From the NCBI GenBank assembly GCA_945833925.1, contig CAMAFX010000022.1:1-34863 (forward strand): DNA of 34,863 nt. Reading direction: 5' to 3'. The notes beneath the pieces are model-generated. The model was given only the letters and a program-made list of their open reading frames with translations. It was not told the origin of the DNA and did no database searches. Shown here piece by piece: positions 24,001 through 30,766 of this stretch. Position 1 is the first letter of the stretch; each line of letters starts with the position of its first letter. The DNA is from an uncultured Prevotellaceae bacterium (lineage in GTDB: Bacteria; Bacteroidota; Bacteroidia; Bacteroidales; Bacteroidaceae). A program made the translations under genes and the position numbers.

Positions 24001-24843
24001 ATGCAACCCGTCGACAGTTTTGTCTGTATAGTTAGCGACACCATAGAGGTCAATGCTACGGCTGATACCGTTCAGATTGGCGAGTTTCCGCTGACCATCT
24101 TCGGCGACACGCTCGAGGCACCTACGCCGATGTTCCACCTGATGCACCGGTTCGGCACACCTCTTGCATACGCCCTGAACCGCGACAATGTCGTCATGGC
24201 GCTCGTCTTCGTATGCTTTCTTATCATGGTGCTGCTTCTCACCACTTCGCGTCAGTATCTCAGAACCATACTCCACCGCTTCCTCTTTCCCTCCACAAGT
24301 CTGGCAAAACAGGTCAAGGTGCACACGCCTGCCGAGACATACACGCCTCTGTTCCTCTCGCTTGCACTCTGCCTTTCCAATGGCATACTGCTTTTTGCTT
24401 TTCTTCTCTCGCGCTACGATGTCGGGGTGGGGGTGTGGCGACCCGAGCCGATACTTGGCGTATGCATAGCGCTGTTCGTCGCTTTTTATCTGCTCAGATG
24501 GTTGCTCTACGTCTTCACAAACTGGGTCTTTTTCCGCAAATCTGACATACGTATGTGGAATAGCGGTTTTTCATTTATTCTTACAGTGGAGAGTGTTTCG
24601 TTCATGCTCGTAACACTTTGCTGCATCAACACGGCGTGCGACATCGATTTGTGCTTTAAACTGGTGATTGGTACTTACGCATTAACGCGAATATTTCTGT
24701 TCTATCATAGTTTTCGCATCTTTTTCGGAAAAACATATGGCGTTTTGCATTTAATTGCGTACCTTTGCACGCTTGAAATGATACCTTTGCTGGGTTTCTG
24801 GAAAATCCTGCAGGTTTTCAGTGCATATTTGATTGTAAAATAA
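24001..24843 (+). CDS. DUF4271 membrane protein
   Basis: A 280-aa protein. After an N-terminal polar segment of about 60 residues come about seven hydrophobic spans (for example VVMALVFVCFLIMVLLLTT, LFLSLALCLSNGILLFAFLL and LIAYLCTLEMIPLLGFWKIL). The layout and position directly before hemD match DUF4271, a Bacteroidetes membrane family of unknown function. Cytosine-poor, A/T-rich codon use in the last quarter differs from the first part and coincides with a promoter-like element for hemD inside the coding region. No catalytic motif is evident. Confidence 0.82.
   Translation: MQPVDSFVCIVSDTIEVNATADTVQIGEFPLTIFGDTLEAPTPMFHLMHRFGTPLAYALNRDNVVMALVFVCFLIMVLLLTTSRQYLRTILHRFLFPSTSLAKQVKVHTPAETYTPLFLSLALCLSNGILLFAFLLSRYDVGVGVWRPEPILGVCIALFVAFYLLRWLLYVFTNWVFFRKSDIRMWNSGFSFILTVESVSFMLVTLCCINTACDIDLCFKLVIGTYALTRIFLFYHSFRIFFGKTYGVLHLIAYLCTLEMIPLLGFWKILQVFSAYLIVK
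24736..24767 (+). promoter_or_regulatory. Promoter-like element inside the DUF4271 gene, reading into hemD
   Basis: TATG (24736-24739, one mismatch), 20 bp, TACCTTTG (24760-24767), followed by CACGC, essentially the same -7 core as the metK promoter. It lies within the DUF4271 coding region, about 90 bp before the hemD ATG, in a locally A/T-rich segment. Confidence 0.5.
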
Positions 24844-24855
24844 TTGAACATTTAT

Positions 24856-25599
24856 ATGGTAAAGAAGATTCTCGTATCGCAACCTCAGCCGAGTTCGCCC
24901 AAGTCTCCTTATTTCGACTTAGTAACCAAGTATGGAGTTGAGTTGAATTTCCGTCCGTTTATCAAGGTAGAGGGACTGACAGCCAAGGAGTTCCGTCAGC
25001 AGCACGTGAACATTCTTGATTACACTGCGGTTATTTTTACCAGCCGACATGCCATAGACCGTTTCTTCCAGCTTTGCAAGGAGATGCGTCTCACCGTACC
25101 TGAGGATATGAAGTATTTCTGCATCACCGAGACCGTGGCTCTCTACATTCAGAAGTACGTCCAGTACCGCAAGCGCAAGGTATTCTTCGGACAGACGGGC
25201 AAGATCAGCGATGTTCTCCCATCGATGGTGAAGCACAAGACCGAGAAGTACCTCGTACCGCTGAGCGATGTGCACAACGACGAGATAGCAAACATGATGG
25301 AGTCAAAGAAACTCGTTCACAAGGAGTGTACCATGTATCGCACCGTCAGCAACGACTTCACTCCCGATGAGGCTTTCGACTACGACATGCTTGTCTTCTT
25401 CAGCCCAAGCGGTATTTCGTCACTCAAGAAGAATTTTCCTGATTTCGAGCAGAAGGAGATTGCCATTGCCACGTTCGGCCCAGCCACAGCCAAGGCAGCC
25501 AAGGAGGCCGGACTTCGTGTCGACGTTGAGGCTCCATCGCCCCAGTTCCCAAGCATCACAGCAGCACTCGATGACTTTATCGGTAAGGTAAACAAATAA
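24856..25599 (+). CDS. hemD: Uroporphyrinogen-III synthase-like protein
   Basis: A 247-aa protein of the HemD fold, which closes and isomerises hydroxymethylbilane to uroporphyrinogen III. Typical blocks are the N-terminal 'KKILVSQPQP', 'AVIFTSRHAIDRFF', 'FCITETVALYIQKYV', 'EKYLVPLSD', 'MYRTVSNDF', 'DMLVFFSPSGISSLKKNF' and 'IATFGPATAKAAKEAGLRVDVEAPSP'. HemD sequences diverge strongly, so the enzyme activity is probable rather than proven. I prefer the ATG at 24856 (MVKKILVSQ) over a TTG four codons upstream. Immediately downstream (16 bp) is rnpA. Confidence 0.87.
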   Translation: MVKKILVSQPQPSSPKSPYFDLVTKYGVELNFRPFIKVEGLTAKEFRQQHVNILDYTAVIFTSRHAIDRFFQLCKEMRLTVPEDMKYFCITETVALYIQKYVQYRKRKVFFGQTGKISDVLPSMVKHKTEKYLVPLSDVHNDEIANMMESKKLVHKECTMYRTVSNDFTPDEAFDYDMLVFFSPSGISSLKKNFPDFEQKEIAIATFGPATAKAAKEAGLRVDVEAPSPQFPSITAALDDFIGKVNK

Positions 25600-25615
25600 T
25601 TAATCGCGCTACACT

Positions 25616-26038
25616 TTGGTAAGACACACTTTTCACAAGTCGGAGCGTCTGTGTAGCAAGAAACTCATAGAAGCCCTTTTCGAAGGCGGACACAAGTCGA
25701 TGTCCGCCTATCCGATAAGGGCTGTCTTTATGCCCGTTGACGAACAGGCAGATGGTGTTCCTGCGGTGCAGCTGCTCATTTCGGTGTCGAAGCGACGCTT
25801 CAAGCATGCTGTCGACCGCAACCGCGTGAAGCGACAGTTGCGCGAGGCGTATCGTCTGAACAAGGACATCCTGTTGAGTCGCCTTCCCGAAGGCGAGCAT
25901 CTTGCCGTTGCCTTTGTGTGGCTCAGCAGCGAACATTTTCCCACCGATGTCATTACCGCCAAGGTACAGAAACTGCTCTATCGCATTGCCGAAGAGCATG
26001 CGATGGCTGGTCGGTATGGCGCAGACGTCGAGGGTTAG
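25616..26038 (+). CDS. rnpA: Ribonuclease P protein component
   Basis: A 140-aa basic protein, the RNase P protein subunit that assists the RNA in 5' tRNA maturation. The N-terminal 'HTFHKSERLCSKK' and the conserved RNR block 'VDRNRVKRQLREAYR' (R68-N-R70) are diagnostic. Its start is TTG at 25616, since the in-frame TAA at 25601-25603 excludes anything upstream and the first downstream ATG would remove the conserved N-terminus. In related genomes rnpA is followed by yidD on the same strand; here yidD is present but on the opposite strand, so the two are convergent. Confidence 0.94.
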   Translation: MVRHTFHKSERLCSKKLIEALFEGGHKSMSAYPIRAVFMPVDEQADGVPAVQLLISVSKRRFKHAVDRNRVKRQLREAYRLNKDILLSRLPEGEHLAVAFVWLSSEHFPTDVITAKVQKLLYRIAEEHAMAGRYGADVEG

Positions 26039-26068
26039 TCCTGGTGGTGTGGTTATATTTTAACCGAA

Positions 26069-26138
26069 AACGCACACAAACACACAAAAAAACGCACACA
26101 AACACACACAAGCACACACACAAATACAAAAAAAAACT
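26069..26138. repeat. AC-rich simple-sequence stretch
   Basis: About 70 bp made almost wholly of CACACA and CAAAAAA runs, with no regular single period. Together with the GT-rich stretch at 26192-26220 it forms an imperfect inverted repeat (CACACAAAAA against TTTTTGTGTG). Confidence 0.65.
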
Positions 26139-26191
26139 CATATCACTTTGTCTACATTCCTATAAGGTGTGCTCTGACTTGACAAGAAATA

Positions 26192-26220
26192 TTTTTGTAT
26201 GTTTTTGTGTGTTTTTGGTT
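26192..26220 (-). repeat. Dispersed element copy (AAACACACAAAAACATACAA on the minus strand)
   Basis: The minus strand reads AACACACAAAAACATACAA. A nearly identical string, AACGCACAAAAACATACAA, lies on the plus strand at 34664-34682, more than 8 kb away. These may be two copies of a small dispersed intergenic element. Confidence 0.5.
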
Positions 26221-26261
26221 AATTCTCCAAGCACTGTTCCATTTGTCTTGCAAAGCAAAAA

Positions 26262-26339
26262 TTTTTTTTCGGTGCGAAAAAAATATTTTTTCGGTGCGAA
26301 AAAAAATTTGTTTTCAGTGCGAGAAAATATATTTTCTCG
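26262..26339. repeat. Cluster of three A/T-rich palindromes
   Basis: Two adjacent hairpins share the form T-run, CG, GTG loop, CG, A-run (9 bp at 26263-26283, 8 bp at 26286-26304). They are followed by a perfect 20-bp palindrome, CGAGAAAATATATTTTCTCG, at 26320-26339. Each has T tracts in both directions, so they could act as bidirectional terminators for rnpA and yidD. Confidence 0.7.
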
Positions 26340-26379
26340 TACACATTATCCTCTTCAACAAGCCTTGTGGTTTCAATAA

Positions 26380-26652
26380 TCAAGGCACGGGATCGTATCC
26401 GCTGCCTCCCCAGGGGTTGCATCTCAGTATGCGCCAGATGGCAAGTGCCAGTCCCTTGATGGGTCCGTGCTTGCGCAGTGCCTCGATGGCATACTGGCTG
26501 CACGTGGGTGTGAAACGGCACGCTGGCGGTGTCAGTGGCGAGATACATTTCTGGTAGAAACGTATAGGCAGAATGAGCATGAACACCGTGAGTCTTCCAA
26601 TCAAATTGAAAGGCACACACATCCATCGCCATATCATTTTCAGCATATTCAT
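26380..26652 (-). CDS. yidD: Membrane protein insertion efficiency factor YidD
   Basis: A 90-aa protein with the full YidD signature: '[63 protein letters not shown]', with three conserved cysteines (C45, C51, C78). YidD is a small membrane-associated protein that assists YidC-dependent insertion. A start at the third codon (MLKMIW) is also possible. It lies 30 bp after DUF4294 on the minus strand and ends facing rnpA. In most bacteria yidD follows rnpA in the same direction, so its orientation here is a local rearrangement. No transposase or attachment-site remnant is visible at the junction. Confidence 0.95.
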   Translation of the reverse strand: MNMLKMIWRWMCVPFNLIGRLTVFMLILPIRFYQKCISPLTPPACRFTPTCSQYAIEALRKHGPIKGLALAIWRILRCNPWGGSGYDPVP

Positions 26653-26682
26653 CGCGAAATTCCTTGTTTTGAATAATGCCGG

Positions 26683-27357
26683 TTACAATTGTCCAGCCTC
26701 GATTTGCAGAACGATGCGTTCAATGAGCTTGTCGTCGTCCTCGGGTCGGTAGTCCTTCTTCAGGCTTGCTCCGAACGACCATGCGAAGACCTGGTAGAAG
26801 GCAGCTCTTGTCGGTCCGAGAAACGCCTTCACTATCTCGTAGCTCGACTGGTTACATTCTCTGTCCACCAGCTTTATCAGCAGTTTGCCCTGCGAGTAGG
26901 TAAGCCTCTTCATCTCGGGTGTGAACTGTCGCTTTATGTCCTTCTCCACAGCCTTTATGTGCGCGTTCTTCTCCTTTTCCGTAGGCATTGTCTGCAACAC
27001 CTGGTATGTCTCCCCGATAATCAGCTTCACCTCCTGTGCCAGTGGCAGTACGCGCTTTATGTTGTTCACCATCTTGTTCCATTTCAGTCGCTGCTTCTCG
27101 TTCTTGAACTTCATGGGAGGGAAGACGGGCAGTTCGGGCATCAGGTATACCCACATCTCCTCGCCCTCGTACATCTCCGGCTCATTGTAGCGGAAGAACT
27201 GCAGGTTGACCAGACTGCGCGACTCGTTCACGCTTGCCGCACCTCTGTTCTCCATCATCGAGTTGAGGTCTGCGGGCACCACGTCAGAGGTCTGCTGTGC
27301 ATACGCCATCGTGTATGCACATCCCAGTAAAGCAATTATCGTAAGCAGGTTCCTCAT
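26683..27357 (-). CDS. DUF4294 protein, exported
   Basis: A 224-aa protein with an N-terminal signal peptide (MRNLLTIIALLGCAYTMAYAQQ, probable cleavage after AYA). It matches DUF4294, a Bacteroidetes family of unknown function: 'MWVYLMPELPVFPPMKFKNEKQRLKWNKMVNNIKRVLPLAQEVKLIIGETYQ', 'FTPEMKRLTYSQGKLLIKLVDRECNQSSYEIVKAFLGPTRAAFYQVFAWSFGASLKKDY'. The body is helical and charged with no catalytic motif I recognise. It lies 30 bp after trkH and 30 bp before yidD on the minus strand, so all three are likely one transcript. Confidence 0.88.
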   Translation of the reverse strand: MRNLLTIIALLGCAYTMAYAQQTSDVVPADLNSMMENRGAASVNESRSLVNLQFFRYNEPEMYEGEEMWVYLMPELPVFPPMKFKNEKQRLKWNKMVNNIKRVLPLAQEVKLIIGETYQVLQTMPTEKEKNAHIKAVEKDIKRQFTPEMKRLTYSQGKLLIKLVDRECNQSSYEIVKAFLGPTRAAFYQVFAWSFGASLKKDYRPEDDDKLIERIVLQIEAGQL

Positions 27358-27387
27358 TGTTCTCTTAACACATCACTTTCCGCTTCT

Positions 27388-28872
27388 CTATTTCCTGTCG
27401 GTCCAGAACGAAGGCATGAACAGGAACAGTACAGTGTATATCTCCAGACGTCCCACGAGCATGTAGAAACTCATTATGCACTTGCCTATCGGGTGTACGT
27501 GCATGAAGTTGCTCGTCGGGCCCGCCGAACCGGTGCCCGGTCCTACGTTGCTCAGCATCGATATACAGCTGCCGATACTCGTCTCTGCATCCAGTCCGAG
27601 CAGTCCGAAGACAAGCATTCCGGCTATTACCATTATTATATATATGAAGATAAATGCCAGGGCGCGTCTCACGCGGGCGTCCTCGACCACTATTCCCGAC
27701 ACCTTGATGTGCTTCACCGCTCTCGGGTGCAGCTGCAGCAGGAATTCCTTCATCACACTCTTGGCACATACTATGATGCGCACCACCTTTATACCGCCAC
27801 CCGTACTGCCGGCACAGGCACCTATTGCCATAATTGCTACGGTCAGCATGCTGAACACGCCTCCCCACGCCACATAATCGCAGTATTTGCCGGCAAATCC
27901 GGTACTCGAGATAATTGTAGACACGTGGAAGACAGCCGTGCGCACTGTCTCCCATCCCTGCTGGGGAATGGTCTGTTCGGAGCCTGGTAGAACAGGAGCG
28001 TAGTAGAACAAGCCCACAAAGAATGTTATGCTGAAGATGACAATGCCGAAGAATACCAGCATCTCCTCGTTCCTGAACATCACCTTCGGGCGTCGTACGC
28101 TCAGGTAGTAGTAAAGCGAGAAGTTGACGCTGGCTGCCAGCATGAAAGCCGAAGCCGTCCATTCGATGTACGAACTGTCGAAGTAGGCAATGCTCTGATC
28201 GTGGGTGCTGAATCCGCCTGTCGCTATGGTTGTCAGTGAGTGGCACAGGGCGTCGTAGAAGTTCATCGGACCAAGCCAGTATGCCGTGGCGCACATTCCT
28301 GTCAGGATTATGTATATGATGAGCAGACGGCGTGCCGTACTGCCAATCTTGGGACGCAGCTTGTCAAGTCCCAGTCCCGTGACCTCGGCAGAGAAGATAT
28401 TGCTGTTCTTGAGGTCGTAGACGGGTATGAGGGCAAACGAGAAGACGACGATACCCAGACCGCCCATCCACTGTGTCAGTGCGCGCCAGAAGAGTATGCC
28501 GTGCGGCATCGTGTCCAGTCCGCTGAGCACTGTGGCACCGGTGGTGGTGAAACCGCTCATAGCCTCGAAGAATGCACTTGCGGGGTCAAGTCTCAGGTAA
28601 GCTATATACGGTATCATGCCGATAGCAGAGAAAACCACCCACGACAGTGCTACGATCAGAAAACTGTCTGCCCTCGACATGCGTGTGTCCTTGTCCTGCC
28701 GCACCATGAGTTTCGACACTCCACCCACACCAAAGCAAATAACGGCTGTCAGGGCAAGGCTCCACCAGTCGTCCTCGCCTTCCGTAACGAAATAGTACAG
28801 CGATACGAGAAGGGCAGACAGGACGAACAGTCCCTCCATCATCAACAATATGCCGAAAACGCTTTTCTTCAT
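27388..28872 (-). CDS. trkH: TrkH family potassium uptake protein
   Basis: A 494-aa polytopic channel subunit of the Trk/Ktr K+ uptake systems. It has about ten spans with the four degenerate pore loops: 'SGFTTTGATVLSGLDTMP' (first filter, TTGAT), 'LCHSLTTIATGGFSTHD' (second), 'VSTIISSTGFAGKYCDYVAWG' (third) and 'SNVGPGTGSAGPTSNF' (fourth), and a cytoplasmic 'GSTGGGIKVVRIIV' segment typical of TrkH. It needs a TrkA-like partner for gating; no trkA lies within the window. It is followed by DUF4294 and yidD. Together with the Kv-like channel at 765-1619 it makes two K+ permeation proteins in the window. Confidence 0.94.
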   Translation of the reverse strand: MKKSVFGILLMMEGLFVLSALLVSLYYFVTEGEDDWWSLALTAVICFGVGGVSKLMVRQDKDTRMSRADSFLIVALSWVVFSAIGMIPYIAYLRLDPASAFFEAMSGFTTTGATVLSGLDTMPHGILFWRALTQWMGGLGIVVFSFALIPVYDLKNSNIFSAEVTGLGLDKLRPKIGSTARRLLIIYIILTGMCATAYWLGPMNFYDALCHSLTTIATGGFSTHDQSIAYFDSSYIEWTASAFMLAASVNFSLYYYLSVRRPKVMFRNEEMLVFFGIVIFSITFFVGLFYYAPVLPGSEQTIPQQGWETVRTAVFHVSTIISSTGFAGKYCDYVAWGGVFSMLTVAIMAIGACAGSTGGGIKVVRIIVCAKSVMKEFLLQLHPRAVKHIKVSGIVVEDARVRRALAFIFIYIIMVIAGMLVFGLLGLDAETSIGSCISMLSNVGPGTGSAGPTSNFMHVHPIGKCIMSFYMLVGRLEIYTVLFLFMPSFWTDRK

Positions 28873-28896
28873 TCTCTTCTTTTTTTCTCTTTACTT

Positions 28897-28920
28897 ATTC
28901 CCCCTCGGGGGTTAGGGGGA
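28897..28920. repeat. CCCCCTCGGGGG dispersed hairpin repeat, copy 2
   Basis: ATTCCCCCTCGGGGGTTAGGG continues to GGGA. It lies between the radical SAM stop and the trkH start (both on the minus strand) and is nearly identical to the copy at 30741. Confidence 0.7.
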
Positions 28921-28943
28921 CCATCCTCATGGTTTGGGGGCTT

Positions 28944-29720
28944 TTAGTAACTTACCGAACATTCTATTCCCAGAGTCCTTACTCTCTCGCCGATGGAATC
29001 CAGCTCCTCTTTAGTCGCTTTTTCAAGCAGGGGCGACGGTGTCTCACGGTCGATGGTGTATATCATCACCTTGCGTGGGTTGATGCGCACCAGTGCGTCG
29101 AGCCATGGCTGTATGTACTCCTCCCTGCAGTTGTCCACGTCTTTTCCCTCGTGTACGCCCTTCATGAACATGGTCTGGATGATAATCTTCTTGCCAAGTT
29201 CGGCAAAGTAGTGTATCTGGTCCTCCACGCAGTAGTGTCCGCACGGCTGGTCGACCAGGTTGATGTAGTCGGCGGAGACGGTGTCGAGTTTCAGTATGGC
29301 ATTATCAAACATCAGCAGGGCATCGCGCACGTCCTTGTTGGACACACGTGTTCCGTTGCTCAGTATGCTCAGTTGTGCGTTGGGGAAATACTTGTCGCGG
29401 AGGGCAGACACACCCTTCACGATGTTTGCGAAATCGGGATGTACGGTTGGCTCTCCGTTGCCGGCAAAGGTCAGGACGTCGGGCTTCGGACCGTTCTCGG
29501 TCATGTCCCTGAGGCGCTCTTCCAGTTTGCTGCACACCTCTTCGCATGTGGGCAGAGGCTGGTGTGCGCGGTGTGGCGCGTTGAATCCACATTCGCAATA
29601 TACACAGTCGAACGAACAGACCTTGCCGTCTCCCGGCAGGAGATTGATACCTAATGACACTCCGAGTCTGCGGCTGTGCACCGGACCGAAAATAGGAGAC
29701 TGATAAATCACCGTACTCAT
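28944..29720 (-). CDS. Radical SAM protein (COG0731-like)
   Basis: A 258-aa radical SAM enzyme. The iron-sulfur cluster motif is C35-x3-C39-x2-C42 (KVCSFDCVYCECGFN), preceded by 'FGPVHSRRLGVSLGINLLPG', and followed by 'TFAGNGEPTVHPDF', where GNGEP binds the SAM amino group, and 'ILSNGTRV'. These are the blocks of the COG0731 Fe-S oxidoreductases, a group that includes TYW1-related proteins. The reaction is unknown. The ATG at 29720 (MSTVIYQSPIFG) fits the family and lies after a promoter; the open frame before it reads into leader sequence. It stands alone on the minus strand, divergent from the NlpC/P60 gene. Confidence 0.87.
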   Translation of the reverse strand: MSTVIYQSPIFGPVHSRRLGVSLGINLLPGDGKVCSFDCVYCECGFNAPHRAHQPLPTCEEVCSKLEERLRDMTENGPKPDVLTFAGNGEPTVHPDFANIVKGVSALRDKYFPNAQLSILSNGTRVSNKDVRDALLMFDNAILKLDTVSADYINLVDQPCGHYCVEDQIHYFAELGKKIIIQTMFMKGVHEGKDVDNCREEYIQPWLDALVRINPRKVMIYTIDRETPSPLLEKATKEELDSIGERVRTLGIECSVSY

Positions 29721-29772
29721 TTGAATTCCTTTTCGTCGCACCCTCTGCGAGCGAGGGCTTGAAATTTTCCTG

Positions 29773-29802
29773 CAAAGGTACTCAATTCTTTCGTAACACA
29801 AT
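29773..29802 (-). promoter_or_regulatory. Promoter of the radical SAM gene
   Basis: Minus strand TACCTTTG (29780-29773), followed by CA, with ATTG (29802-29799) 18 bp upstream as a weak -33 box. The leader of about 45 nt contains a small CCCT/AGGG hairpin. Confidence 0.6.
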
Positions 29803-29902
29803 ACATTTTAAGGAACTTTATGAATAAGTTGTGCATAAATGCAGTTCGGTGGTGCCAATAAGCCGTTCAAGTTGCAAAAAACTCTTAAATTGAGTGCAAT
29901 AA

Positions 29903-29934
29903 CTTGTATAAACCGTTTTTTTTGCCTACCTTTG
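29903..29934 (+). promoter_or_regulatory. Promoter of the NlpC/P60 gene
   Basis: CTTG (29903-29906), 20 bp, TACCTTTG (29927-29934), followed by CA. The -7 element ends only 9 bases before the ATG at 29944, so the 5' leader would be a few bases at most. Confidence 0.7.
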
Positions 29935-29943
29935 CAGCCGATT

Positions 29944-30462
29944 ATGAAGCTATACACAAAAATACTATCAACTTTGGCAATGTCTTTTCTGCCATTCAGC
30001 GTGGCAGATACCGTTGCACAGACAGAGAAGGACGATGTAGATGGCAAGGCCATTGTCAAGACTGCCATGCAGTACATAGGTGTTCCCTATCGCAGAGGTA
30101 GCAGTTCGACAAAGGGCTTCGACTGTTCTGGCTTCACAAGTTTCGTGTACAAGAAGAACAACATAGACTTGTTGCGCAGTTCGCGCAGTCAGTTCACTCA
30201 GGGCAAGGATATCAAGAACAAGTCTGACCTTCAGGTTGGCGATCTGGTATTCTTCACCGGGACGAGAGGCCGTGGCGTTGGTCACGTTGGCATCGTCACC
30301 GAGGTCAGTCCCGAGGACAAGTCGTTCAAGTTTGTTCATGCGCGCAGCAAGGGCGTTGGCGTAGACGACTCGAAGGAGGCGTACTACAAAGCACGATACG
30401 TCGGTGCGCGACGCATCATCTCCGGTAACGAAACAAGTAAGAAAGAAAAGGAAACAATGTAA
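29944..30462 (+). CDS. NlpC/P60 family cell-wall peptidase
   Basis: A 172-aa exported cysteine peptidase, expected to cleave peptidoglycan stem peptides. A signal peptide (MKLYTKILSTLAMSFLPFSVADTVAQ) is followed by a single NlpC/P60 domain. The catalytic Cys is C61 in the motif KGFDCSGFTSFVY; His114 is in GVGHVGIVTE, and a further His132 is in 'FVHARSKGVG'. Blocks 'YIGVPYRRGSSS' and 'LQVGDLVFF' are typical. There are no accessory SH3 or LysM domains. The ATG at 29944 starts the signal peptide; the open frame upstream reads through the promoter. The transcript may be leaderless. Confidence 0.93.
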   Translation: MKLYTKILSTLAMSFLPFSVADTVAQTEKDDVDGKAIVKTAMQYIGVPYRRGSSSTKGFDCSGFTSFVYKKNNIDLLRSSRSQFTQGKDIKNKSDLQVGDLVFFTGTRGRGVGHVGIVTEVSPEDKSFKFVHARSKGVGVDDSKEAYYKARYVGARRIISGNETSKKEKETM

Positions 30463-30490
30463 AAAACCTCGCATACAACGAGGTTTTTTT
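30461..30490. terminator. Bidirectional terminator between NlpC/P60 and the FeoB-associated gene
   Basis: AAAAAACCTCG (30461-30471) pairs with CGAGGTTTTTT, with a 7-nt loop. The T tract on each strand suits the two convergent genes that end here. Confidence 0.9.
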
Positions 30491-30492
30491 AT

Positions 30493-30648
30493 TTATCTCT
30501 TATGCTTAGAGCATACGGACGACAATGCACAGTCGCATGTACAGCTGCCGCAGCCTTTGCTGTGGCAGTTGTGCTTTATGTAGTAGTACAGTGCGCATCC
30601 AGCAAGGACGATTACTATACCAAGTACGATTATACTCTGTATGTTCAT
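30493..30648 (-). CDS. FeoB-associated cysteine-rich membrane protein
   Basis: A 51-aa protein: one N-terminal membrane span (MNIQSIIVLGIVIVLAGCAL) followed by a short cytoplasmic tail with five clustered cysteines (HNCHSKGCGSCTCDCALSS), plus a cysteine near the end. This is the layout of the FeoB-associated Cys-rich family (PF12669), small proteins that follow feoB in many anaerobes and may bind iron or a metal cluster. It begins 117 bp after the feoAB stop on the same strand, which supports the assignment. The ATG at 30648 is the only start giving the span. Confidence 0.88.
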   Translation of the reverse strand: MNIQSIIVLGIVIVLAGCALYYYIKHNCHSKGCGSCTCDCALSSVCSKHKR

Positions 30649-30674
30649 TGTTGATCAATATTATTAACGATACT

Positions 30675-30689
30675 TATTCCCCCTCGGGT
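30675..30689. repeat. CCCCCTCGGG dispersed repeat, truncated copy 3
   Basis: TATTCCCCCTCGGG matches the left part of copies 2 and 4, but the right arm stops after GGG. It lies between feoAB and the Cys-rich gene. Confidence 0.6.
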
Positions 30690-30740
30690 ATGTACGTGCG
30701 TTTACTTTGAATGTCCTTCCAAATATTTTCTTTCTACACC

Positions 30741-30766
30741 TATTCCCCCTCGGGGGTTAGGGGGGC
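30741..30766. repeat. CCCCCTCGGGGG dispersed hairpin repeat, copy 4
   Basis: TATTCCCCCTCGGGGGTTAG continues with GGGGGG and abuts the feoAB stop codon. It is the closest match to the copy at 28897. Confidence 0.7.

Larger units (their letters stand above)
26039..26379. other. 341-bp gap between convergent rnpA and yidD: simple-sequence and palindrome region
   Basis: No gene is supported. Left to right it has an AC-rich microsatellite-like stretch (about 26069-26138) dominated by CACACAAA, a GT-rich stretch at 26192-26220 that is largely complementary to it, and a cluster of three A/T-rich palindromes (26262-26339). The composition is far from that of the neighbouring genes. It may provide termination for both convergent genes. 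Confidence 0.75.

Noticed and set aside
26039-26379. Replication origin or small gene in the A/T-rich gap near rnpA
   Set aside because: No DnaA boxes and no plausible coding frame; the open frames seen are low-complexity lysine/phenylalanine runs across the palindromes.
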